From assembly GCA_002427055.1 (NCBI GenBank), contig DIPA01000021.1:1152-6918 (forward strand): 5,767 bases of DNA. The letters run 5' to 3'. How positions within the stretch are numbered: position 1 is the stretch's first letter; every line of letters begins with the position of its first letter. Shown here one piece after another: positions 1 to 5,054 of this stretch. The DNA comes from Firmicutes bacterium UBA5500 (GTDB lineage: Bacteria > Bacillota > UBA994 > UBA5500). Under the pieces are notes generated by a model, which was given only the letters and a program-made list of their open reading frames with translations, did no database searches and was not told the origin of the DNA. A program made the translations under genes and the position numbers.

Positions 1-571
1 GATTGGGTTTCCTAATTTCCTTTACACCAAAAATAACAACTGCAGTAGCTGCAAATAGAATGAGTCCACCGATCAGCAAGGTTTGCTGTATACCGACATA
101 ATGGCTAACTACACCGCCAAATAATGGCCCCATGATATTGCCAAATGCGCTCCCCGTCTGTATTAAGCCTAAGGAGCTTCCCAGACGCTCCTCCGGTGTA
201 TTAGTTGCTACCAAAGCAGTCGCCGACGGAATAAAACCACTTAGAAAACCATTCAACATTCTCAAAGCAACGACCTGCCAAGGTGCAACAGCAAAGGCCA
301 GGCCAAAATAACAAGTAGCTATACCAATTCCGGAACGAATAATCATCACTTTACGCCCATACTTGTCTGCTAAGGCACCCCAGACTGGCGACATAATTGA
401 GCTAATGACAAAACTTGCGGAAAAGGCGATTCCCGACCAAATCTCCAAGTTCTCTACTACGCCAACCTGTTTCAATAGCATTGGCAGGAAGGGCGAAACT
501 ATAGAAAAACTCATGCCTGCAATGAAAGTTCCCACCCAAAGTACATACAGATTCTTTCTCCACTGCTCCAT
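1..571 (-). CDS. MFS drug/proton antiporter, PmrA-like (DHA1 type), N-terminal half only
   Basis: Predicted inner-membrane multidrug efflux transporter of the major facilitator superfamily. The leftward frame opens with ATG at 569-571, preceded by a purine-rich GGAAGGAAG ribosome binding site, and stays open for 190 codons to the window edge, so about half of a typical 400-aa protein is present. Visible hallmarks are MFS motif A in the TM2-TM3 loop (GALADKYGRKV, residues 65-75), an Arg in TM4 followed by LNG (R104-G108), and the antiporter motif C in TM5 (G140 to G153, ending GPLFGG). About six hydrophobic segments fit the N-terminal six-helix bundle. From memory, the order of motifs and the start of TM1 (WVGTFIAG...SPFLP) resemble streptococcal PmrA-type fluoroquinolone exporters; the actual substrate is unknown. 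It follows argR on the same strand with a 102-bp gap and no obvious terminator, so partial co-transcription is possible. Confidence 0.9.
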   Translation of the reverse strand, partial: MEQWRKNLYVLWVGTFIAGMSFSIVSPFLPMLLKQVGVVENLEIWSGIAFSASFVISSIMSPVWGALADKYGRKVMIIRSGIGIATCYFGLAFAVAPWQVVALRMLNGFLSGFIPSATALVATNTPEERLGSSLGLIQTGSAFGNIMGPLFGGVVSHYVGIQQTLLIGGLILFAATAVVIFGVKEIRKPN

Positions 572-596
572 TGCTGTCTTCCTTCCCGAGCATGTC

Positions 597-629
597 CTAG
601 TATTCTGCCGCTCTGTTCCTTGATTTCAT
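597..629 (-). other. Possible 10-codon leader peptide ORF upstream of the efflux gene
   Basis: In the gap between argR and the MFS gene, a short leftward frame starts with ATG at 627-629, preceded by AGAGG (complement of 635-639) at 5-nt spacing. It encodes MKSRNRAAEY and ends with TAG at 597-599, 25 nt before the MFS start codon. Leader peptides upstream of efflux or resistance genes can control them by ribosome stalling or attenuation, so the position is suggestive. However, so short an ORF with a modest SD can occur by chance, and I see no convincing pair of alternative hairpins. Confidence 0.2.
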
Positions 630-673
630 GTAAGCCTCTTTACTTTTACTCAGGAGGTTGCGTCGTAAGTGCG

Positions 674-1126
674 TTAACGGTCGATTAGCTGGATTAGCCT
701 TTTAGCCACGTTTTCTACCATACCTTGATCTTTGACAATAACCAAAATCGTATTGTCACCAGCGATAGTCCCCATGATCTCTTCAAATTGCAGCTTATCC
801 AGGGCAGCTGCAGCTGCATGGGCCCCGCCTTCAAAAGTCTTGAGCACAATAAAATTACCCGCAAAGTCTACTGCTAAAAGTGCATTACGTAAAGTGCGCA
901 TCATACGATCCGTCAGGCTATAACCGAGCTGTCCTCGCACTTGCATGTAGACCAAACGCCCCCCACTGGGGGATTTACCAAGTCCCAGCTCCTTGATATC
1001 ACGTGAAACGGTCGATTGTGTGGTCGGGAAACCGGCCTCAGCTAGAGCAACTAACAACTGTTCTTGGGTTTCAATGGCTTCCTGACTAACAATCTCAAGT
1101 ATCTTCGCCTGTCGTTTATCTTTCAT
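674..1126 (-). CDS. argR: Arginine repressor ArgR/AhrC
   Basis: Hexameric arginine-dependent transcription regulator that represses arginine biosynthesis and can activate arginine catabolism by binding ARG boxes. The protein is 150 aa, the normal family length, when started at ATG 1124-1126; the ribosome binding site AGGAGGG (complement of 1131-1137) fixes this start, so an 18-residue in-frame upstream extension is rejected. Residues 1-70 form the winged helix-turn-helix, with the recognition helix signature STVSRDIKELGL at 38-49. Residues 78-150 form the oligomerisation and arginine-binding domain, with the GGAHAAAAALD segment (100-110) and GTIAGDNT (119-126). The latter normally reads GDDT; here the second acidic residue is Asn125. 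It is transcribed divergently from the SpoVB-family gene and is not next to recN or nadK on the side visible here, unlike the usual Firmicute context, so it could be a second ArgR copy. The family assignment is secure. Confidence 0.97.
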   Translation of the reverse strand: MKDKRQAKILEIVSQEAIETQEQLLVALAEAGFPTTQSTVSRDIKELGLGKSPSGGRLVYMQVRGQLGYSLTDRMMRTLRNALLAVDFAGNFIVLKTFEGGAHAAAAALDKLQFEEIMGTIAGDNTILVIVKDQGMVENVAKRLIQLIDR

Positions 1127-1130
1127 GGCA

Positions 1131-1137
1131 CCCTCCT
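1131..1137 (-). promoter_or_regulatory. Ribosome binding site fixing the argR start
   Basis: The complement reads AGGAGGG, ending 4 nt before the ATG at 1126. It is the best Shine-Dalgarno match in this region and excludes the upstream in-frame ATG at 1180, which has no comparable site. Confidence 0.85.
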
Positions 1138-1153
1138 GTATAATCTTTCCTTT

Positions 1154-1190
1154 CATTAATAATGTTACCCAAGCTATCACTCTTGTGCAA
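1154..1190 (-). promoter_or_regulatory. Possible argR promoter with overlapping palindrome
   Basis: On the minus strand TTGCAC (1185-1190) and TAACAT (1162-1167) are separated by 17 nt, a weak sigma-A-like pair (3/6 and 4/6 matches). This would put the transcript start about 30 nt upstream of the argR ATG. A perfect palindrome, CATTA-A-TAATG (1154-1164), overlaps the -10 and the expected start site, where an autoregulatory operator could sit. It does not match the canonical ARG box half site TGAAT well, so ArgR binding here is inference only. Confidence 0.3.
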
Positions 1191-1232
1191 GTCTTTTTTC
1201 ACTAACATTTTAAGGCGCAAAATAAAACTACA

Positions 1233-1287
1233 AACAGAGCAAAACAGAAGTTTCTGTTACAAAAAAACACTAACTGTTCTTGAACAG
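1233..1287. repeat. Cluster of AACAG/CTGTT words forming two palindromes
   Basis: Five copies of the pentamer AACAG or its complement lie in 55 bp: AACAG at 1233-1237, 1243-1247 and 1283-1287, and CTGTT at 1254-1258 and 1274-1278. They form a perfect 7+7 inverted repeat with a 2-bp centre (1243-1258, AACAGAA-GT-TTCTGTT) and a 6+6 inverted repeat (1274-1287, CTGTTC-TT-GAACAG). The centres fall at 1235, 1245, 1256, 1276 and 1285, close to one- or two-turn helical spacing. This looks like an operator region between argR and the flippase gene. No known regulator consensus was recognised. Confidence 0.45.
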
Positions 1288-1334
1288 CTTGCCCACCCAT
1301 ATGGCTTAAGTAGAGGAACTATCTGCTGCTCATC

Positions 1335-1341
1335 GGGGGGG
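1335..1341 (+). promoter_or_regulatory. Unusual all-G ribosome binding site of the flippase gene
   Basis: A run of seven G residues lies 6 nt before the ATG at 1348. It can pair with the CCUCC of 16S rRNA by G-C and G-U pairs. It is the only SD-like element near a plausible start for this protein. A G7 run is also prone to slippage or sequencing error. Confidence 0.55.
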
Positions 1342-1347
1342 CTCCAA

Positions 1348-2850
1348 ATGAAAAAAACAGCCAACAACACTCTAATCTTAACGCTCACTAATGTTTTCAA
1401 CCGCATCATCGGCTTTGCCTTCCGCATCGCACTGATACGTATTGCTGGGATTGAGGCTATCGGGCTTTGGCAGATGATAACGCCACTCTACTTTCTCTTC
1501 TACGTCATTGCCAGCGCTGGGTTACCAATTGCCACCTCGCGCTTAGTGGCTGAGTATAGGGCTAAGAACGACCCAAGGGGTGTACAACGAGCCTTTCGGA
1601 CGGCTATTTACTTAGCTCTAGCCTTCGGTGTTGCCGCTACCTTCTTGCTTTCCCTACTCGCTGGCTTCTTTTCTCAGCGCGTACTGAGAGATCAGCGCCT
1701 CACTTTAGCTCTCTTGATCATTGCACCATCGTTGCCACTAGTTGCTGCTAGTGCTGTCTTTCGGGGCTACTTTCAGGGCCTAGAGAAAATACGCATCGTC
1801 TCTAGCTCCCTTATCGTAGAAGAATTTGTGCATATCGCTGCTACCCTTAGCTTAGTAGCGGTAACAATAGGCAAGGGCCCCGGTCTTTTGGCGGCAGCTT
1901 TCGCGGCAGGATCACTGCTGAGTGAGGTAGCCGGATTGGGTGTTTACTTAATCGCTTTCCCACTCTTCCACCTTAACAGCCCGGGTACCAGTGGCCCGAC
2001 CTCGATTCATATGCTTGGTCGCATCTTGCATATCGGCATCCCCGCCACGGCCAGTCGCTTACTATACTCGTTAGCGCAACTAGCTCAAAGCATTATTATC
2101 CCTACTCGTTTACGTGCAGCCGGTTGGTCAGTTTCACAAGCTGCAGTTGCTTACGGCGAGTTGACCGGTATGGCTCTGAATTTGCTATTCTTACCTTCAC
2201 TCTTCACGGTGGCAATGGCTGCAACTCTCTTACCACAAATCACAACAGCTATTTCTCGCAGCAATCAAACGCAAGCGCAGGCGATTTTCTTACGCGCTAT
2301 CAATTGGACGACACTCATCAGCTTACCGTTAGCAGCCTTGCTCATCAGCCTCGGGAAACCGATGTGTCTAGTCCTTTTTAGTTCCGGTTCAGCTGGTCAA
2401 CTGCTTTCTCTGCTAGCATGGGGAGGCCTACTTCTCTATACACAGCAAGTGGCCACAGCAACTTTGCAGGGTCTAGGGAAACCCGCGCTGCCTTTACTCG
2501 CCTCTTTTGCCGGTATGGTTATTAGTGGTTGCCTGCTCTTTGTTTTGATTCCTACTTGGCAGATGCAAGGCGTTGCCGTTGGGTTGATTTGCGGCTGGGC
2601 AACCACTGGGGCCTTGTCTCTCTTTTTGGTGCAGCGTCACCTACCTTTCATGCATCAATTTTGGCCACACCTGCTTCGTACTACCTGCGCGGCTGGGCTA
2701 TGCGGTTTAGCGGCGCATAATATCTTCCTGCATTGTCTCGCCAATTCAGGGCAAGTGTTCTCCAGTCTAGTTTGCGCCGGGCTAGGAGCTGCCATAACAT
2801 ATCTGGTAGCTGCTGGCTATACCATCAGCAGACAATTTGCCAGAGAGTAA
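1348..2850 (+). CDS. SpoVB/MurJ-like polysaccharide or lipid-linked precursor flippase (MOP superfamily)
   Basis: Integral membrane protein of 500 aa with roughly 12-14 hydrophobic segments, matching the SpoVB/YtgP branch of the MOP (MATE/MurJ/PST) exporter superfamily, which moves lipid-linked sugars across the membrane. SpoVB acts in spore cortex peptidoglycan assembly. Seen in the sequence: ASAGLPIATSRLVAEY (55-70) after TM2, FRGYFQGLEKI (138-148), the mid-protein YGELTGMALNLLFLP segment (269-283) followed by LLPQI (294-298), and TLQGLGK (372-378). All are positions I associate with this family. ATG 1348 is chosen because the protein then begins directly with the usual basic MKK and TM1, and a G7 run (1335-1341) sits 6 nt upstream as a wobble-pairing SD. 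The frame is open back to 1162, but that extension looks non-coding and overlaps the argR promoter. A divergent argR lies upstream; a radical SAM gene follows after 44 bp. Whether it is sporulation-specific cannot be judged, and I found no clear promoter. Confidence 0.9.
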   Translation: MKKTANNTLILTLTNVFNRIIGFAFRIALIRIAGIEAIGLWQMITPLYFLFYVIASAGLPIATSRLVAEYRAKNDPRGVQRAFRTAIYLALAFGVAATFLLSLLAGFFSQRVLRDQRLTLALLIIAPSLPLVAASAVFRGYFQGLEKIRIVSSSLIVEEFVHIAATLSLVAVTIGKGPGLLAAAFAAGSLLSEVAGLGVYLIAFPLFHLNSPGTSGPTSIHMLGRILHIGIPATASRLLYSLAQLAQSIIIPTRLRAAGWSVSQAAVAYGELTGMALNLLFLPSLFTVAMAATLLPQITTAISRSNQTQAQAIFLRAINWTTLISLPLAALLISLGKPMCLVLFSSGSAGQLLSLLAWGGLLLYTQQVATATLQGLGKPALPLLASFAGMVISGCLLFVLIPTWQMQGVAVGLICGWATTGALSLFLVQRHLPFMHQFWPHLLRTTCAAGLCGLAAHNIFLHCLANSGQVFSSLVCAGLGAAITYLVAAGYTISRQFARE

Positions 2851-2864
2851 GGCTATGCTAGAAT
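2837..2864 (+). promoter_or_regulatory. Sigma-A extended -10 promoter for the radical SAM gene
   Basis: TTGCCA (2837-2842, 5/6 match) and TAGAAT (2859-2864, 5/6 match) are separated by 16 nt, with TGC directly before the -10 (extended -10). The -35 lies inside the last codons of the flippase gene. The expected start near 2871 leaves a leader of about 24 nt before ATG 2895. The radical SAM gene can therefore be transcribed independently as well as by read-through. Confidence 0.55.
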
Positions 2865-2894
2865 GAACTAAAGACCAAACAAAGGCGTGATTAA

Positions 2895-4565
2895 ATGCGC
2901 GTAATTCTCTGTACACTAAACTCCAGTTTCACTCATTCTAGTCTGGCATTGCGTTACCTAAGAGCAGCCATCCAAGCAGACTGGCCAGATCATCATCTAC
3001 TTGAGTTCCAAATTAACGATGACCTACGCCGGGTAGTAGCTGAAATCGGCCGTCTACAACCTGATGTAGTAGCCTTTGCCTGCTACATTTGGAACATAAC
3101 AGCCACTCTGGCCCTCGCCACTGACTTGAAGGCCGTCTTACCCGAGTTAAAGATCATCTTAGGAGGGCCGGAAGTTGGCCCGCGGGCACAAGAGCTACTA
3201 ACCGAACATGCAGCCATCAACTACGTGATTCAAGGCGAAGGCGAGCAGGCCTTTCCCAACCTGCTGCAGGCAATCGCAAAACAGCGCCAACCGAATGATA
3301 TCGCTGGCGTCTACTACCGTGAAGAAGTCGGGCAAATCGGCAGCACTCCCCCTTGCAGAGTAACGACCGAGCAGATACCTCGCCCTTACTGCAGCGAGGA
3401 TATGTCCGAGCTTGAGCACAAGCTAGTCTACTACGAGTCATCGCGCGGGTGTCCTTTCCGCTGCACCTATTGCCTTTCAGGTGGAGACCAAGTGCGTTTT
3501 TTGCCGTTGACACGTGTATTTTCTGAGTTGAGACTGCTTCTAGCAGCAGATATACCTCTAATCAAGTTTGTTGACCGAACATTTAACTGTAATCCCGAGA
3601 GAGCCATGCAGATAATGCAGTTCCTGCTCGCTGAACGCCGGCAGAGTCGCTTTCACTTTGAAATCTGCGCCGATATTCTGACTGATACCATGCTTGACTG
3701 GCTAATCACCATACCGGAGGGCATATTCCAGTTTGAGATAGGTGTGCAGACAGTCAATGCGGCTACCTTGCAAGCCATTAGGCGCCATATGCAGTGGGAT
3801 AAGCTTGCACAAAGTGTAAGCAAATTACGCAAGGCTAATAATATCCACCTACATCTGGACCTAATTGCCGGCCTTCCTTATCAAGACTGGGCCGCCCTGC
3901 AAGCATCGTTCGACCAGGTAATCAAGCTAAAACCGCATATGTTGCAGCTGGGCTTCTTGAAAGTTCTACCTGGAACGGAGATGGCCAAACAGGTCCAAGA
4001 ATTCGGACTGAAAGTATCGGCAATACCGCCTTATGAGGTTCTGGCAACCAATTGGCTTTCGTTTGCCGAGTTAAACCGCTTACATGTAATGGAGCAACTA
4101 CTCGAGTACTATTACAACTCTGGGCTTTTGTTATATTCTCTGCCTTATATCTGGACACATATCGAGACAAGCCCCTTCCAGTGGTTCCAACAGTTTGCGC
4201 TCTACTGGGAGGCAGCTAACTTACAGCAAGTATCGCATGGCCGCGAGGCACTATTTGCTCACCTAGAGGCCTATTTACAGCCTGATAGCGTATTGCAGGA
4301 CCTGCTCGCCATAGACAAGGCACGCATGCTGGCAAGTTTCCCAGCGCACTTTAAGCTACCACCGAATCACCGAGCTGCGTGGGAAAACTACTTAACTGAA
4401 CACCTGGCCGACTGGGCACCGCGCACCTATAAGCAAGCATTTCGCTCCGTCTTCCCTATCTGGCTAAAGGAGGAAACACTCTTATACCTCAACCAACCCA
4501 AAAACCGCAATATAGCAGTTATCGATCGAGACAAACAGAATGTTTTCGCTTTCAGCCAGCTATAG
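2895..4565 (+). CDS. B12-binding-type radical SAM protein with DUF4080-like C-terminus
   Basis: Cytoplasmic radical SAM enzyme of 556 aa with unknown substrate. Residues 1-135 form a cobalamin-binding-like Rossmann domain: MRVILCTLNSSFTHSSLALRYL at the start (LNS...HSSLA typical of this family), LGGPEVG at 89-95 and IQGEGEQAF at 112-120. The classic DxHxxG lower-ligand motif is absent, as in many class B enzymes. The radical SAM core follows, with the 4Fe-4S cysteines C186, C190 and C193 in RGCPFRCTYC (CxxxCxxC), then KFVDRTFNCN (224-233), EICADIL (256-262), IGVQT (282-286), DLIAGLP (322-328) and LKVLPGTEM (355-363). From about 370 the tail (PPYEVLATNWLSFAEL) matches what I remember of DUF4080. 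An AAAGG site (2881-2885) precedes the ATG. It lies 44 bp after the flippase gene and has its own likely promoter. Such enzymes often perform methylations or rearrangements; no reaction is assigned here. Confidence 0.94.
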   Translation: MRVILCTLNSSFTHSSLALRYLRAAIQADWPDHHLLEFQINDDLRRVVAEIGRLQPDVVAFACYIWNITATLALATDLKAVLPELKIILGGPEVGPRAQELLTEHAAINYVIQGEGEQAFPNLLQAIAKQRQPNDIAGVYYREEVGQIGSTPPCRVTTEQIPRPYCSEDMSELEHKLVYYESSRGCPFRCTYCLSGGDQVRFLPLTRVFSELRLLLAADIPLIKFVDRTFNCNPERAMQIMQFLLAERRQSRFHFEICADILTDTMLDWLITIPEGIFQFEIGVQTVNAATLQAIRRHMQWDKLAQSVSKLRKANNIHLHLDLIAGLPYQDWAALQASFDQVIKLKPHMLQLGFLKVLPGTEMAKQVQEFGLKVSAIPPYEVLATNWLSFAELNRLHVMEQLLEYYYNSGLLLYSLPYIWTHIETSPFQWFQQFALYWEAANLQQVSHGREALFAHLEAYLQPDSVLQDLLAIDKARMLASFPAHFKLPPNHRAAWENYLTEHLADWAPRTYKQAFRSVFPIWLKEETLLYLNQPKNRNIAVIDRDKQNVFAFSQL

Positions 4566-4582
4566 GCTACAGCGCAAGAATA

Positions 4583-4617
4583 GAAGCCGTCTCCAATTGC
4601 AATCTGGAGGCGGCTTC
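4583..4617 (+). terminator. Strong hairpin after the radical SAM gene, probable terminator
   Basis: Beginning 17 nt after the stop codon, a 13-bp stem (4583-4595 with 4605-4617, including one T-G wobble) closes a 9-nt loop. The arms begin GAAGCCG and end CGGCTTC. The stability and position fit an intrinsic terminator for the flippase/radical SAM unit. The following bases (ACCATGCTTATT) lack a clean T tract, so it may instead protect the 3' end or work with Rho. Confidence 0.6.
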
Positions 4618-4627
4618 ACCATGCTTA

Positions 4628-4723
4628 TTACATATGCTTCTTAAGAATTTCCGCAAGAGCCATCATGCCCTTCTTAATCTTCTCTTCAATTACCGATTAT
4701 AGTCTTGTATATTCTTTCGCCAT
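4628..4723 (-). pseudogene. Possible remnant of a very short gene with an internal stop
   Basis: A leftward frame starts with ATG at 4721-4723, with an AGGAG motif (complement of 4735-4739) upstream. It reads MAKEYTRL, then TAA, then continues SVIEEKIKKGMMALAEILKKHM to a second TAA at 4628-4630. The second half has a convincing amphipathic, Lys/Glu-rich, protein-like composition, which suggests a small coding sequence broken by one nonsense mutation. A different leftward frame, open over about 4692-4840, ends in NGAWDANCWQEIERPW...DYNR and overlaps it; it too looks protein-like but lacks a start. I do not recognise either. Both could be fragments of a decayed gene or coincidence. Confidence 0.25.
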
Positions 4724-4810
4724 GGTCGCTCTATCTCCTGCCAGCAATTCGCATCCCACGCGCCATTAACAATCTGGATACGTTGCCTAATATGCTGCCT
4801 ATTCTTATGT

Positions 4811-4840
4811 AACCAAAGATAGAAGTGTTTGCATACTGTT
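4811..4840 (+). promoter_or_regulatory. Candidate sigma-K-like promoter of the microprotein gene
   Basis: AACC (4811-4814), 16 nt of spacer, then GCATACTGTT (4831-4840) fits the mother-cell sigma-K pattern mACm-N16-gCATAnnnTa as known from Bacillus subtilis, with one mismatch at the final base. The start would fall just before the ribosome binding site at 4848, giving a very short leader. The consensus is loose, so a chance match is quite possible. No good sigma-A pair was found here. Confidence 0.25.
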
Positions 4841-4847
4841 AGTATAG

Positions 4848-4856
4848 AGGGAGGTG
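4848..4856 (+). promoter_or_regulatory. Near-perfect ribosome binding site of the Arg/Trp-rich ORF
   Basis: AGGGAGGTG, containing the full GGAGGTG anti-SD complement, ends 7 nt before the ATG at 4864. It is among the strongest Shine-Dalgarno matches in the window and is the main argument that the following 38-codon ORF is translated. Confidence 0.65.
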
Positions 4857-4863
4857 TATAGGA

Positions 4864-4980
4864 ATGAGAAGCTGGAGACCTTTTTGTGAAATGAGATGGG
4901 CACGCAATCGCAGCTGGAGACGCAGAACAAACTGGAAGCGAGCTCTGCGTCGCTGGCGTTGCTTCCGCATGGAGGAGTAG
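4864..4980 (+). CDS. Arginine/tryptophan-rich 38-aa microprotein, unknown function
   Basis: Not recognised. A 38-codon ORF starts with ATG after a near-ideal ribosome binding site and ends with TAG at 4978-4980. The peptide has 13 Arg, 1 Lys, 5 Trp, 2 Cys and only 3 acidic residues, two of them at the very end, so its net charge is about +11. Trp residues at 4, 12, 18, 24 and 31 recur every 6-8 residues, mostly followed by Arg or Lys (W4-R5, W18-R19, W24-K25, W31-R32), and the RSWR unit appears twice. No signal peptide or membrane segment is present. The composition suggests nucleic-acid, polyanion or membrane-surface binding, as in Trp/Arg-rich cationic peptides; a role in spore or envelope structure is a guess from the sigma-K-like upstream signal. 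It stands alone, rightward, convergent with the DedA gene, and followed by a shared hairpin. The short length leaves real doubt. Confidence 0.5.
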   Translation: MRSWRPFCEMRWARNRSWRRRTNWKRALRRWRCFRMEE

Positions 4981-5008
4981 CTAAAAAGCAGCATTTAGAA
5001 CAAGCAAA

Positions 5009-5035
5009 AGACCGGCAGGGTAAACCTGCCGGTCT
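5009..5035 (-). terminator. Intrinsic terminator of the DedA gene, possibly bidirectional
   Basis: An 11-bp perfect GC-rich stem (5009-5019 with 5025-5035, arm AGACCGGCAGG) has a 5-nt loop. On the minus strand the stem runs into TTTTGCTTG, a moderate T tract, and it lies 20 bp past the DedA stop codon, so it should terminate that gene. On the plus strand it follows the microprotein stop by 28 bp but continues into CACTTAAC, so termination in that direction is less certain. Confidence 0.75.
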
Positions 5036-5054
5036 CACTTAACAGCACAAAAGC

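Larger units (their letters stand above)
4618..4863. other. Gene-poor stretch between the radical SAM hairpin and the microprotein
   Basis: Apart from the possible minus-strand gene remnant and the candidate promoter listed separately, I see no ORF with a credible start, no tRNA-like fold, no insertion-sequence ends and no long repeats here. It is more A/T-rich than its neighbours and reads like an ordinary intergenic region with eroded coding material. Confidence 0.4.

Noticed and set aside
363..623. 86-aa plus-strand ORF across the start of the efflux gene
   Set aside because: It is antisense to the MFS motif A region and start codon, has no SD, and its sequence shows no family features.
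1139..1144. TATAAT on the plus strand as a promoter for the flippase gene
   Set aside because: The hexamer is perfect, but the sequence at the -35 position (TTATCT) is poor, and it overlaps the argR ribosome binding site; most likely a coincidence.
1127..1180. 18-residue N-terminal extension of ArgR
   Set aside because: Starting at 1126 gives the standard family length, with a strong SD immediately upstream; the extra residues cover that SD and the likely promoter.
1233..1287. Reading the palindromes as a LexA/SOS box
   Set aside because: The Gram-positive SOS box has GAAC before GTTC with a 4-bp gap; here GTTC precedes GAAC with a 2-bp gap.
1162..1347. 62-residue in-frame N-terminal extension of the SpoVB-family protein
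   Set aside because: Family members begin with a short basic stretch followed by TM1, exactly as from the ATG at 1348. The extension overlaps the argR promoter area, has no good ribosome binding site at 1162, and contains the palindrome cluster, so it reads as non-coding.
3198..3513. Two minus-strand ORFs inside the radical SAM gene
   Set aside because: They lie wholly antisense to a clearly conserved coding region, including the cluster-binding cysteines, and have no recognisable features.
4805..5038. 77-aa Cys-rich minus-strand ORF antisense to the microprotein
   Set aside because: It starts with GTG beside the terminator stem and runs through that hairpin, with no SD and no protein-like pattern beyond the complement of Trp/Arg codons. 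It is most simply the shadow of the plus-strand ORF.
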